Positions 35,483 to 46,098 of a stretch of 64,000 nucleotides of DNA are shown in pieces. Where the stretch lies: NCBI RefSeq assembly GCF_001458335.1, contig NZ_CYTO01000020.1, forward strand, positions 186,001-250,000. The letters are read 5' to 3'. Source of the DNA: Cognatishimia activa. GTDB taxonomy: Bacteria; Pseudomonadota; Alphaproteobacteria; Rhodobacterales; Rhodobacteraceae. Within the stretch, counting starts at the first letter, position 1, and the number at the start of each line of letters is the position of its first letter. Both the position numbers and the translations under genes were made by a program. Below the pieces are notes generated by a model. That model was not told the DNA's origin, did no database searches, and worked only from the letters and a program-made list of their open reading frames with translations.

Positions 35483-36331
35483 ATGACACAGCGGATTGCA
35501 TTCCAAGGAGAACCCGGCGCCTACTCTCATGAGGCGTGCCGAAATGCGCGTCCAGACATGGATGCGCTGCCTTGTGCAACCTTCGAAGATGCGATCGAAG
35601 CAGTCAAAACGGGCGAGGCCGCATTGGCGATGTTGCCCGTCGAGAACACCACCTATGGACGCGTCGCAGACATTCACCGTTTGCTGCCGCAAAGTGGGCT
35701 TCACATCATTGATGAGGCGTTCGTTCGTGTTCATATTAACTTGCTCGCCGTGCCCGGCGCATCGCTTTCAGATGTGAAAGAAGCCTATTCCCATCTGGTT
35801 CTTTTGCCGCAATGCGCAACCTTCTTGAAGGAACACAATATTCGTGGGCGTGTGAGTCCAGATAACGCACGCGCGGCGCGCGAAGTTGCGGAAGCTGGCG
35901 ACAAGTCATCCGCCGCGTTGGCTTCTGAATTGGCTGGCGAAATCTATGGTCTCGACGTCTTGGCGCGTCATATTGAAGACTTCGCCAATAACACGACACG
36001 ATTCCTTATCATGGCTCCTGAAGCGCAAACAGATCGGCGCGACAAAGGCCATGGCATGGTCACCAGTTTCGTCTTTCAAGTGCGCAACATCCCGGCTGCT
36101 TTGTACAAAGCGATGGGTGGGTTTGCGACGAATGGTGTGAATATGACCAAATTGGAAAGCTATATGGTTGATGGCCGTTTCACGGCCACCCAATTCTATG
36201 CAGAAGTGGAAGGGCACCCTGAGGACCCAGCGCTAAAGCGTGCGCTTGAGGAACTGGACTATTTCACCAATTATCTCAATATCTTGGGCGTTTATCCCGC
36301 GGAGAAAGCACGGCACTTAGAAGAAAGCTAA
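35483..36331 (+). CDS. pheA: Prephenate dehydratase
   Basis: 282 residues from ATG at 35483 (MTQRIAFQGEPGAYSHEA), where the conserved domain begins; a 21-residue upstream extension is not family-like. Catalytic domain: IAFQGEPGAYSHEA, LPVENTTYGRV, LPQCATFL, and NNTTRFLIM containing the catalytic Thr-Arg-Phe. The C-terminal ACT domain (TSFVFQVRNIPAALYKAMG, MTKLESYMVDGRF) gives feedback control by phenylalanine. It converts prephenate to phenylpyruvate and is monofunctional, with no chorismate mutase domain. Confidence 0.96.
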   Translation: MTQRIAFQGEPGAYSHEACRNARPDMDALPCATFEDAIEAVKTGEAALAMLPVENTTYGRVADIHRLLPQSGLHIIDEAFVRVHINLLAVPGASLSDVKEAYSHLVLLPQCATFLKEHNIRGRVSPDNARAAREVAEAGDKSSAALASELAGEIYGLDVLARHIEDFANNTTRFLIMAPEAQTDRRDKGHGMVTSFVFQVRNIPAALYKAMGGFATNGVNMTKLESYMVDGRFTATQFYAEVEGHPEDPALKRALEELDYFTNYLNILGVYPAEKARHLEES

Positions 36332-36349
36332 TGCCAAAGACGCAAGGTA

Positions 36350-36817
36350 TTATGCCGCCTGCGCGTAACGCTCTTCCAGATTTCGGCACTGCATTGACAC
36401 GCGCTCTTTGATTTTGCGGTCGATGCTACTGCGTGCCAGCTTCAGCGACTGAAGCAACAGGCGCATCGGCAATGTTTTGGCAGTCGAAGTTGCATGGAAA
36501 TGCATGCGTGTCCGCTTCTTGGAAAGTGCGACCAACTCGAAATGTACGACCACATCCATTCCCGGCATGATGGCTTCGATTTCCAAAACATCTGGGCGTT
36601 CATACTTGATGATCTGAGCCTGCATCGGCACGTCTTTGCCGCGCCACTCAAACTCAACATCCCAAGACGTGCCAAGGCCAATCGGTTTCTCGGGATTATG
36701 CCGTTGCACTTCGACCCCTCGACGCATGGCCATGCGCTCGATCACATCATAATCCGAGAGCAGGTCAAACGCTGCCTCGATCGGAACATCTAGGTCGTCT
36801 TTTGCGGTGAATTCCAT
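36350..36817 (-). CDS. SRPBCC/START-fold family protein
   Basis: 155 residues. The start MEFTAKDDLDVPIEAAFDLLSDYD and the spacing of hydrophobic strands match the polyketide cyclase/dehydrase (SRPBCC) helix-grip fold, which binds hydrophobic ligands. No catalytic residues can be named. It is cytosolic by its lack of a signal. It lies downstream of nudC by 68 bp in the same direction and converges with pheA (18-bp gap). Confidence 0.8.
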   Translation of the reverse strand: MEFTAKDDLDVPIEAAFDLLSDYDVIERMAMRRGVEVQRHNPEKPIGLGTSWDVEFEWRGKDVPMQAQIIKYERPDVLEIEAIMPGMDVVVHFELVALSKKRTRMHFHATSTAKTLPMRLLLQSLKLARSSIDRKIKERVSMQCRNLEERYAQAA

Positions 36818-36885
36818 TGCTCTGCTCTTTATAAACGCGGGTTTTATTGTGGAACGTTATTGACCGACTTCTTCGGATTCTCGCC

Positions 36886-37851
36886 TTAATCAAGGCAATC
36901 TTCAAGCCAGTTCTTTAATATAAAGTGTGCAATGGCCCCGTTTCGCGGACGTTTTATCGTTGGGTGAGTCCCTGCGAACACATCCATCATGGCTTCGCGG
37001 CTGACCCAGATCGCTTCTTCGATCTCAACTGGATCAATTGAGATGTCAGTGCCCAGAGCTTCGCCCTCAAATCCAAGCATCAGAGAGGACGGGAATGCCC
37101 AAGGCTGGCTCCCGAGATAGCTGACATCTCCGACGCGAATGCCTGCCTCTTCATAGACTTCGCGCCGCACCGCGGCTTCCGGTGTTTCTCCCGGCTCAAG
37201 AAATCCAGCGAGCAGCGAATACATCCCCTCTGGCCACCCGGGGCTGCGCCCAACCAGAACTTGGTTTCCATGGGTGATCAGCATGATTACCACTGGATCC
37301 GTTCGCGGAAAATGCTTGGCACCACATGCAGGACAATCCCGTTGCCAACCCGCTTGCGTGATCACCGACTGATGACCGCATTTTGCGCAAAATCCGTGAG
37401 TGCGATGCCATGCAAAAAGCGACCGCGCCGTTGCAGCAAGTTCAGCATCACGTGGGTTCAAGCGAGTCATAATCGCCCGCAACTCTTCGAATTGATGATC
37501 CCCGGGAAGACCCGGAAAGTGTTGCAGGGTTAGATCTACGAAATCAGACCCCGGCAAATCCTGCGCTTCAGGCTCCCAGGTCTCAAGATTGTGCGCAAAA
37601 ACAAATCCCTCTTCATCCCTCCCCAAAAACAGCGGTCTCTCGATGGAATACTCTGATACCGCGTGGTTCATGGGCAACCGCACGAGCTGTTTTGCATCCT
37701 CGCCTGAAACCAATGGTTTTTCGCGCCAAAACGCGATGCACCGACTAGACGGGTCCGTCAGCGCAGCCCGCAATGCACTCTCATCGCCCCGCAACTCGGC
37801 CGCTCGGTCCAAACCCGAACCACCAAAGGTGACTGCTTCAAAATTCGCCAT
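36886..37851 (-). CDS. nudC: NAD+ diphosphatase / NAD-cap decapping hydrolase
   Basis: 321 residues from ATG at 37851 (MANFEAVTFGG), with GGAGAGCAGG upstream; a 30-residue in-frame extension is rejected. It has an N-terminal NudC domain, then a four-cysteine zinc ribbon (CAKCGHQ...CPACGAKHFPR), then the Nudix box GFLEPGETPEAAVRREVYEEAGI, which matches G-x5-E-x7-REU-x-EE-x-GU. The NudC-specific SQPWPFP motif reads SQPWAFP. The enzyme cleaves NADH/NAD+ and removes NAD caps from RNA. Divergent from the nucleotidase gene. Confidence 0.94.
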   Translation of the reverse strand: MANFEAVTFGGSGLDRAAELRGDESALRAALTDPSSRCIAFWREKPLVSGEDAKQLVRLPMNHAVSEYSIERPLFLGRDEEGFVFAHNLETWEPEAQDLPGSDFVDLTLQHFPGLPGDHQFEELRAIMTRLNPRDAELAATARSLFAWHRTHGFCAKCGHQSVITQAGWQRDCPACGAKHFPRTDPVVIMLITHGNQVLVGRSPGWPEGMYSLLAGFLEPGETPEAAVRREVYEEAGIRVGDVSYLGSQPWAFPSSLMLGFEGEALGTDISIDPVEIEEAIWVSREAMMDVFAGTHPTIKRPRNGAIAHFILKNWLEDCLD

Positions 37852-37948
37852 AACCTGCTCTCCGCTTTGGCTGATGAGATACGCCAGTTGATCAACATTG
37901 TCCTGAGGTTTTTGCGATCCCGTAGTATCACGGAGAGACAAAAAAGAA

Positions 37949-39922
37949 TTGACACAACCTATACGCGAACTACCTTTGAAAGCAGAAGTCCCTTCTACAA
38001 AACAACTTTTTTACCCACGAGGCCTGCAATTGGCTCCAAATTCAATCGAAACAACACGGCGCCTTTCATTGAAAATTCTGGCGACGTCAGACGTGCATGG
38101 GGCGCTTACCCCGACCGAAAACGATGAAACCCGGTCGAGCCTTAGCCATGCCGCCACGCTTATTGATGACATTCGTGCGTCGCATCGGAACTGTCTTGTT
38201 TTTGACAATGGTGATTTTCTTCAGGGCAAACCACTATGCGATTACTGCAGCGAGGCGCAGAACGAGTTGTTTCAGCATCATCCAGTCATTCGCGCAATGA
38301 ACCACGTTGGTTATGACGCGGTCGGTTTAGGAAATCATGAATTTGATTATGGAATCGACTTTCTAAATACCGGGATCAAACAGGCTAATTTTCCTGTTCT
38401 CAGCGCAAACATTCAATGCGATCGACAAAACTGGCGGCCAAGTGTGATCTTGGAACGCGATTTTGAGGACGAGGATGGGGAAACCATTTGTTTGAAGATT
38501 GGCGTTTTTTCATTGCTGCCCGAGCAGGTCATCGCATGGAACAATCGTCACCTGGCTCAAGATGCGCAGACATTTGATATTTTTGAGGCCGCAACCCGTG
38601 AAGCGCAAACACTAAAGGCGGCGGATGCAGATCTTGTCATTTGCCTTTTGCACAGTGGAATTGGCGCGCAGCAGTTGTCTGAAAAGATGGAAAACGCTGC
38701 TTTGCCGATCGCAGAGTGCGTTCCCATCGATGCACTGATTTGTGGCCATAGCCATCGGCAATTTCCTCTCAAGTCTCAAAAACCCACGCTCAGCATCAAT
38801 CATCACAATGGCACTCTGTTTGGCGTTCCAACCGTGCAACCTGGATGCGATGCGGCCTGGTTGGGTGAAATCACATTGGAGTTGGAAAAAGACGCGATGC
38901 GAACACAGGTGCTGGCGAGTACTTCAAGACTGCTGAGTACCAGAGAAGCCAAATCAAATAAGGCGCTTCGATCGCTGCTAGAGCCGTACCACAAGGAATG
39001 TGCTTCCTACTTGGCTGAACCTGTTGGGCGCATAAATGTGCCAATCCACAGCTATTTTTCTCGACTGCCCGGTGATCCAGCGGTTGCACTTACCGCTTTC
39101 GCCCAAAGAGAGTTCATCCGCATTCACGCAAACGATCTCTTTCCTGAAAATATACCGGTATTGAGTGCGGCGAGCCCGACCAAAGCAGGCGGCTGGGGCG
39201 GGCCGAACAACTACATTCAGGTCAACGCCGGGACAATTGCACAAGAAGATCTTACCAAGCTACATCCATTTCAGAACACATTGGTTGCCTTGCACATCAA
39301 TGGGCAAAGCTTGCGCGAATGGTTGGAGATGTCCGCATCAAGTTACAACCGGCTAAACGCCGAAAAACCGCCCCAACCGCTTCGTGACCCTGCTTTTCCT
39401 TGCTACGGGTTTGATACGATTTTCGGAGTAACATACGAGATCAACCTGACCCAACCTGCCCGCTACGACGTTTCGGGTAAAAAAGTCGGCAACGGTGAAC
39501 GCATTCAAGACCTTCGTTGGAACTCAAAACCCGTGCATCCTGACCAGTCGTTTGTGCTGCTCACCAACAGTTACCGCGCGGGCGGCGGTGGGAATTTTCC
39601 GGGTGCGACGACAAGCAATCACTTCGACCTTCCGTTGATTGATTGCAGGAGCATTTTATCAATGGTGTTGGCCCGCGGAGTGCGCGGCGAAGAGCTTCCA
39701 ACGTCTCCTTGGAAATTCTCAGATGCACCAAACATGTCCGCATGTGTGCAAATAGGGTCTGGCGCACTCGACATTCTAAAAGAAGGGTATGGCCCAGAGA
39801 TCGGTCTAAATTACCCGATCGTGAATTCCGACGGTTTCTTGGAATTCCTCGTTGAATTCGATGCATCACCCAAAGCGGGGTCTATTGCATTCCCCAAACG
39901 CTCGGCCTATATCCGGAATTGA
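37949..39922 (+). CDS. cpdB: 2',3'-cyclic-nucleotide 2'-phosphodiesterase / 3'-nucleotidase
   Basis: 657 residues from TTG at 37949; the start is weakly supported, since GGAGAG is 11 nt upstream and no ATG is near. It has a metallophosphoesterase domain with all motifs: ATSDVHGAL, NGDFLQG, GNHEFDYG, LLHSGIG and GHSHRQF. A C-terminal 5'-nucleotidase domain (about 370-600) follows. No signal peptide or sortase-like anchor is visible, although the E. coli homologue is periplasmic, so location is uncertain. The TGA stop overlaps the first bases of the SRP RNA gene. Confidence 0.88.
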   Translation: MTQPIRELPLKAEVPSTKQLFYPRGLQLAPNSIETTRRLSLKILATSDVHGALTPTENDETRSSLSHAATLIDDIRASHRNCLVFDNGDFLQGKPLCDYCSEAQNELFQHHPVIRAMNHVGYDAVGLGNHEFDYGIDFLNTGIKQANFPVLSANIQCDRQNWRPSVILERDFEDEDGETICLKIGVFSLLPEQVIAWNNRHLAQDAQTFDIFEAATREAQTLKAADADLVICLLHSGIGAQQLSEKMENAALPIAECVPIDALICGHSHRQFPLKSQKPTLSINHHNGTLFGVPTVQPGCDAAWLGEITLELEKDAMRTQVLASTSRLLSTREAKSNKALRSLLEPYHKECASYLAEPVGRINVPIHSYFSRLPGDPAVALTAFAQREFIRIHANDLFPENIPVLSAASPTKAGGWGGPNNYIQVNAGTIAQEDLTKLHPFQNTLVALHINGQSLREWLEMSASSYNRLNAEKPPQPLRDPAFPCYGFDTIFGVTYEINLTQPARYDVSGKKVGNGERIQDLRWNSKPVHPDQSFVLLTNSYRAGGGGNFPGATTSNHFDLPLIDCRSILSMVLARGVRGEELPTSPWKFSDAPNMSACVQIGSGALDILKEGYGPEIGLNYPIVNSDGFLEFLVEFDASPKAGSIAFPKRSAYIRN

Positions 39923-40016
39923 GAGGTTGGCGCGGGCAAGCACCTCGCCAACCCGGTCAGGTCCGGAAGGAAGCAGCCGTAACGAGCCCCGCTTGGGTCG
40001 ATGTTCAGCCTCTCAC
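39921..40016 (+). ncRNA. ffs: Signal recognition particle RNA (small bacterial type, 4.5S-like)
   Basis: About 96 nt. The conserved Ffh-binding domain reads GGTCAGGTCCGGAAGG, then AAGCAGCC, with the GGAA tetraloop and the asymmetric A/C internal loops. The ends pair as GAGAGG (39921-39926) with CCTCTC (40009-40014), and the middle forms the expected rod. The RNA assembles with Ffh to target membrane proteins during translation. Its 5' end overlaps the cpdB stop codon by two bases, so the mature RNA is either processed from the cpdB transcript or has a promoter inside cpdB. Confidence 0.95.
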
Positions 40017-40187
40017 CTTGCCAAACCGGCGTCCATGTTGACGCCAATCGAAACGAACGGAGGGACTTTATGATTGTCATGTTATCCCTTCAGGCAGCAG
40101 CCTGAGCTTAGGCTTGCTTTGCCTGAACTCGTTTACGCTTTGCCAGAAAGCAAATGCGTTGATGTTATCGTTTCATAGGCAAAATCA

Positions 40188-41213
40188 ATGAATTATACCT
40201 TGCAAGACCTTGGATGGTCTTCTTTTTACGCAGCCCAGATTGAGGCTGACAGCCCGACTCCGTTTCGCGTTTCTGAGGTGCATCGAAGCAGCGTCACAGC
40301 ACTGTCGCCTGCTGGTTATACTCAGCTTCTGTCACCAGATCATGAAACCGGCTCAATTGCTGTGGGTGATTGGGTGCTCGCAGACCCAGAGAACCGGATC
40401 ACAACGATTCTAGAACGGCAGACGTTGCTACAGCGGCGCGCGGCGGGACACGAAGTGAAGTCTCAACTAATCGCTGCCAATGTCGACACGCTTTTCATCG
40501 TCAGTTCCTGCAATGCGGACTTCAACATCGCGAGACTAGAACGCTATTTGGCACTTTCTGAGGCGGCCGGTTCTTATCCAGTCGTACTGTTGACCAAAAC
40601 CGACATGTGCGACGATCCTGAGGTCTATCGCCAACAAGTCGCCAGCCTCCCACAAGCCCCGACGGTCGAGGTTCTAAATGCCAAAGATCCGCAAGAGGTC
40701 GCGCGCACAATGGCTTGGGTTTCAAAGGGTCAAACTGCTGCGTTCGTCGGCTCGTCAGGCGTTGGCAAAACAACCCTCGCAAACGGCATGACGGGTGACA
40801 ATGACGCCACGGCAGGCATTCGAGAAGATGACGCAAGAGGGCGGCACACGACAACCGCCCGTTTTCTAAAACCCATGCGAAATGGCGGTTGGCTTATCGA
40901 CACGCCGGGCATGCGTGAATTGCAACTGGTTGACGCGCAAGAAGGATTAGATGCGGTTTTCGAAGACCTTCGGATCTTGGCACAATCCTGCAAGTTCAAC
41001 GATTGCAATCATGATACCGAGCCCGGATGCGCGATCAAAACTGCGATCGAAGCGGGTGACGTTGACCCAGATCGCGTAGCGCGTTGGCTAAAGTTGGAAC
41101 GTGAAAACACGCTTAATTCCGAGACTTTGGCCCAAACCCGTCGACGCCAGAAATCTTTTTCCAAACATGTGCGCACCGTCGTAAAGGGCAGCCATAGGCG
41201 CAAAGGCCGCTAA
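40188..41213 (+). CDS. rsgA: Ribosome small subunit-dependent GTPase A
   Basis: 341 residues. An N-terminal OB-fold is followed by a circularly permuted GTPase: G4 as LLTKTDMC comes before G1 (GSSGVGKTT) and G3 (DTPGMREL). A C-terminal zinc site is C-x5-C-x-H-x5-C in SCKFNDCNHDTEPGCA. It helps mature and release the 30S subunit. Start ATG at 40188. It lies 170 bp after ffs and converges with the tyrosine phosphatase gene. Confidence 0.95.
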   Translation: MNYTLQDLGWSSFYAAQIEADSPTPFRVSEVHRSSVTALSPAGYTQLLSPDHETGSIAVGDWVLADPENRITTILERQTLLQRRAAGHEVKSQLIAANVDTLFIVSSCNADFNIARLERYLALSEAAGSYPVVLLTKTDMCDDPEVYRQQVASLPQAPTVEVLNAKDPQEVARTMAWVSKGQTAAFVGSSGVGKTTLANGMTGDNDATAGIREDDARGRHTTTARFLKPMRNGGWLIDTPGMRELQLVDAQEGLDAVFEDLRILAQSCKFNDCNHDTEPGCAIKTAIEAGDVDPDRVARWLKLERENTLNSETLAQTRRRQKSFSKHVRTVVKGSHRRKGR

Positions 41214-41224
41214 AAAACCAAGCC

Positions 41225-41749
41225 TCAACCGCAGTGTAATCCACCCGGTTGAGGCAGTTTCCGTTTCCGCCCTTTTTGTGCCCAATGGTATTGCTCGTCT
41301 GTTTCGACCGCGCAGGGTCGAACACCGCGCAATTTGCCCAATGCAACGTCCGCCTTTTCCCCTGCCTCCACCATTAAGCGAAGCGCGACCATGCCCGACC
41401 GGCCGCATCCACCTTTGCAGTGGACAAGCACCCGGCCACCGCCTCGCAGAGCCAACAGGATCTTCTCGGCCACCTCGGGCCAAGACTCTTCAAATCCAGC
41501 ATCAGGAACGCCAAGATCTGAGATCGGCAGATGCACCCAACGCGTGGCTCTTTCGCGCAAATCGGTGCCAAGGGTTTGTGCGCCTAAGTCCGCCATCTCC
41601 CCCAGTGTGGTCAGAGACAAAACAATCGACGGACGCCACGCCCGAATATCAACTAAATCCGCAGTATAGTCGCCGCCACGCCCGGGCAATTGCGAGATCC
41701 CCAGTACCCCGCCCCCGACAGGCAATGCAAAAAACGAAATATGCGCCAT
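41225..41749 (-). CDS. Dual-specificity/protein tyrosine phosphatase family protein
   Basis: 174 residues from ATG at 41749 (MAHISFFALPVGGG); the longer upstream frame overlaps the DNA in front of dnaX and is not family-like. The active-site loop is VHCKGGCGRSG (H-C-x5-R-S) with Cys111 and Arg117. Asp78 or Asp83 in PISDLGVPD can act as general acid. The overall layout resembles cyclin-dependent kinase inhibitor 3-like phosphatases. Substrate unknown. It stands alone, divergent from dnaX by 249 bp. Confidence 0.88.
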   Translation of the reverse strand: MAHISFFALPVGGGVLGISQLPGRGGDYTADLVDIRAWRPSIVLSLTTLGEMADLGAQTLGTDLRERATRWVHLPISDLGVPDAGFEESWPEVAEKILLALRGGGRVLVHCKGGCGRSGMVALRLMVEAGEKADVALGKLRGVRPCAVETDEQYHWAQKGRKRKLPQPGGLHCG

Positions 41750-41998
41750 AAAAACCTCAGGGCGAGTCGCACGCACCGACACACATTCTTGCATAGACGG
41801 CCTGCAAACCAAGGGCTTTCTTTTAGCGCTATTGTTTCCATTTTTGAGGGGGCCGGTCAGCGACTGCATACAATGGCAAGAATGACCGCCACGGCATCCG
41901 CAAACCAAGGCGCGAACAAGCAGGCCTGGTCACCAATCCGGTGGACGTGCCGCCCTGCAACCCTTAACCTGCTTGGGACCCGATTCAGAAGGCCCCTC

Positions 41999-43756
<1,758 letters not shown>

Positions 43757-43840
43757 GCGCCCCTTGTTATACCCAAAAACAATTGCGATATGGGCACAAA
43801 GACAATGAACGCCAAGCGCTCAAGCAAATAGGAGATCCCA

Positions 43841-44185
43841 ATGCTTAAAGGACTGGGCCAGATTGGCGATATGGCCAAGATGATGAAACAAGCGCAGGAA
43901 ATGCAGGAAAAAGTTCAGCAGATGCAGGACGACCTGAACAACATGACCGTTGTCGGCGAAAGCGGCGCGGGCCTCGTGAAAGCCACGGCCACCGCCAAGG
44001 GTGAACTCAAAGCACTCGACATTGATCCATCGATCTTTGTGCCGTCTGAAAAAGAAGTTGCCGAAGACCTGATCCTGGCGGCCATCAAAGACGCGCAATC
44101 CAAGGCCGCGGAAAAATCTCAATCCGAAATGGGCAAGATCACCGAAGGCCTTGGCCTGCCCGCAGATTTCAAACTGCCGTTTTAA
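43841..44185 (+). CDS. ybaB: YbaB/EbfC family nucleoid-associated protein
   Basis: 114 residues, the usual size. The N-terminal helix rich in Met/Gln/Lys (MAKMMKQAQEMQEKVQQMQ) and the following GLVKATATAKGELKAL strand are typical. The family binds DNA as a dimer. An AGGAGA precedes the ATG. It sits 84 bp after dnaX and 79 bp before recR, a conserved trio. Confidence 0.95.
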   Translation: MLKGLGQIGDMAKMMKQAQEMQEKVQQMQDDLNNMTVVGESGAGLVKATATAKGELKALDIDPSIFVPSEKEVAEDLILAAIKDAQSKAAEKSQSEMGKITEGLGLPADFKLPF

Positions 44186-44264
44186 TTTCTAAAGACGCAT
44201 TCGCTTCTTCTTTGTATAAATACTCAAAACCGGCACAACCGGTGCAGCAGAGTAGGCCCTCAGA

Positions 44265-44855
44265 ATGAGCAGCAGCGATCTCGAAAATCTCATCGACCTG
44301 ATGGCCCGCCTGCCGGGCCTCGGTCCCCGCTCTGCCCGACGCGCAGTGTTGCACTTGATCCGCAAACGTGGGCTGCTTCTGACCCCACTTGCAGATTCCA
44401 TGGCACGCGTTGCTGAAACGGCGCGAGAGTGCCTCAACTGCGGCAATATCGGCACGTCAGACATTTGCGACATATGTGCAGATGAGACCCGCGCAACTGG
44501 TGAGATCTGTGTGGTCGAAGACGTCGCCGATCTGTGGGCGATGGAACGCGCCAGTGTTTTTAAAGGTCGCTACCACGTGCTTGGCGGTACACTGTCCGCA
44601 TTAGAGGGCGTTGGTCCCGAAGACCTTTCCATTCCCCGTTTGGTCGACCGCATCACCACTGAAGGCGTCACAGAGGTGATCCTTGCCCTCAACGCAACCG
44701 TCGATGGCCAAACCACCGCCCACTACATTGCGGACCAACTCGAACATCAGGTCAAAGTCTCTTCTTTGGCGCAAGGCGTGCCCGTGGGTGGCGAGCTCGA
44801 CTACCTAGACGAGGGCACAATCACAGCTGCCCTGAAAGCCCGGAAGCCTGTCTAA
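44265..44855 (+). CDS. recR: Recombination mediator protein RecR
   Basis: 196 residues. The helix-hairpin-helix ([16 protein letters not shown]) at about residues 17-33 is followed by a zinc finger ([16 protein letters not shown]), a Toprim domain ([14 protein letters not shown]) and the C-terminal Walker-like strand [17 protein letters not shown]. With RecF/RecO it loads RecA on gapped DNA. Third gene of dnaX-ybaB-recR. Confidence 0.97.
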   Translation: MSSSDLENLIDLMARLPGLGPRSARRAVLHLIRKRGLLLTPLADSMARVAETARECLNCGNIGTSDICDICADETRATGEICVVEDVADLWAMERASVFKGRYHVLGGTLSALEGVGPEDLSIPRLVDRITTEGVTEVILALNATVDGQTTAHYIADQLEHQVKVSSLAQGVPVGGELDYLDEGTITAALKARKPV

Positions 44856-44937
44856 ATTTCTGCATATGTGAGATGCTAATTTCGCCAATTTTCGCATAAA
44901 GCCATTCATGAGAGAACTCCCAGCAAAGGAGATACCC

Positions 44938-45591
44938 ATGACCGTTCTTAGACAAACCACGTGGCGCATTCCAATCCTACTCGTCCTTCTTGGCGTTATG
45001 CCCATCGCGGCAAGCATCTATCGCACGGTAGTTCTGGCCACGACGGATCTTGCGGCTGTGACAGACGCTGATGAATTGCGCTTTTTTGATATGCCTGTCC
45101 CGATCTTGATGCACGTGATCTTTGGGTCATTGTTCTTGGTTCTGGGCGCATTGCAAATGTCGCCGGGCTTGCGGCGCAAACATCGCATCTTACACCGCCG
45201 CATTGGCTGGAGCGCTGCAGTGAGTGCAATCATCTTCTCGCTCTATGGAGTTTGGATGGTTTTTCTCTATCCTTCCCACAGCGCGGCATCTTTCATGATC
45301 GACATCGGCCGCGTTGTCTTTGGCATCGCCATACCGACGTTTGTCGTCTTGGGGGTCCTCGCTGCCATTCGAAAAAATATCCCCGTTCACCGCGCCTGGA
45401 TGATCCGTGGCTATTCCTTAGCAGCTGCGTCCGGCATCCAAAGCTACCTCATTGCAGTGGCGACGGGACTTATGGGGCGATTTGATCCGCAAATCGCAGA
45501 TGCAATGATGATCCTCGGATGGATGATCGGCATCATTGCGGCCGAGAAAATCATCGCCGGCCCCAGAACAAAGAAAACCGCGGCAACTTAG
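44938..45591 (+). CDS. DUF2306-like membrane protein
   Basis: 217 residues from ATG at 44938, directly preceded by AAAGGAGATACCC; ten upstream in-frame codons are excluded by this ribosome site. About six membrane helices. Conserved-looking residues: PVPILMHVIFGSLFLVLGALQ, the RRIGW motif after HRILHR, and a late HRAWMIRGYSLAAASGIQ. This HRI...HR/RAWMIR arrangement is typical of the DUF2306 family, some members of which may bind haem. Function unknown. It follows recR but probably has its own promoter. Confidence 0.8.
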   Translation: MTVLRQTTWRIPILLVLLGVMPIAASIYRTVVLATTDLAAVTDADELRFFDMPVPILMHVIFGSLFLVLGALQMSPGLRRKHRILHRRIGWSAAVSAIIFSLYGVWMVFLYPSHSAASFMIDIGRVVFGIAIPTFVVLGVLAAIRKNIPVHRAWMIRGYSLAAASGIQSYLIAVATGLMGRFDPQIADAMMILGWMIGIIAAEKIIAGPRTKKTAAT

Positions 45592-45662
45592 CGGCCGCGT
45601 TTCAGCACTTGTCAAAACCTGTCAGCGGGGGGCCTTATGGTATCTCATAAAAGGGCCCCCAA

Positions 45663-46046
45663 ATGATTTTTAAATACACCATTCTCTACGTCGGCAACGT
45701 CAAATCCTCGTTAGAATTTTTCCACGCTGCATTTGGCTTTGAAATCGGTTTCCTTCATGAGGCTGGGGATTATGGGGAACTCATTACCGGTGACACCAAA
45801 ATCGCGTTTTCGGCAAAGTCCCTTATGCGCAATCTTGGAAAATCACCTGGCGACGCCGCCCTACAAGATCCGGTCTTTGAATTGGCCTTTGAAACATCCG
45901 ATGTCGACGCGAGTTTTGAAAAAGCGACTGGCGCAGGAGCAACTCCTGTTTCTAAGCCCGTTGATCAACCTTGGGGCCAACGGATTTCCTACGTCAAAGA
46001 CCCGAATGGCTTTTTGATTGAGATCTGCTCGCCGACTGGCGTTTAA
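45663..46046 (+). CDS. VOC superfamily (glyoxalase/bleomycin resistance-like) protein
   Basis: 127 residues. The start FKYTILYVGNVKSSLEFFHAAFGFEIG and the end RISYVKDPNGFLIEICSP are the two ends of one vicinal-oxygen-chelate domain built from paired beta-alpha-beta-beta-beta units. A metal-binding Glu is present in the C-terminal EICSP. The substrate cannot be inferred. It converges with trcR across a bidirectional terminator. Confidence 0.88.
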   Translation: MIFKYTILYVGNVKSSLEFFHAAFGFEIGFLHEAGDYGELITGDTKIAFSAKSLMRNLGKSPGDAALQDPVFELAFETSDVDASFEKATGAGATPVSKPVDQPWGQRISYVKDPNGFLIEICSPTGV

Positions 46047-46052
46047 TAAAAA

Positions 46053-46076
46053 AAGACCCGCAAAGCTGCGGGTCTT
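46053..46076 (-). terminator. Bidirectional terminator between VOC gene and trcR
   Basis: A perfect 10-bp stem AAGACCCGCA (46053-46062) / TGCGGGTCTT (46067-46076), loop AAGC. On the minus strand it is followed by a long T-run, ideal for trcR. On the plus strand it is followed by CTACAG only. Confidence 0.85.
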
Positions 46077-46098
46077 CTACAGTCGATTGTCGCGCCAA

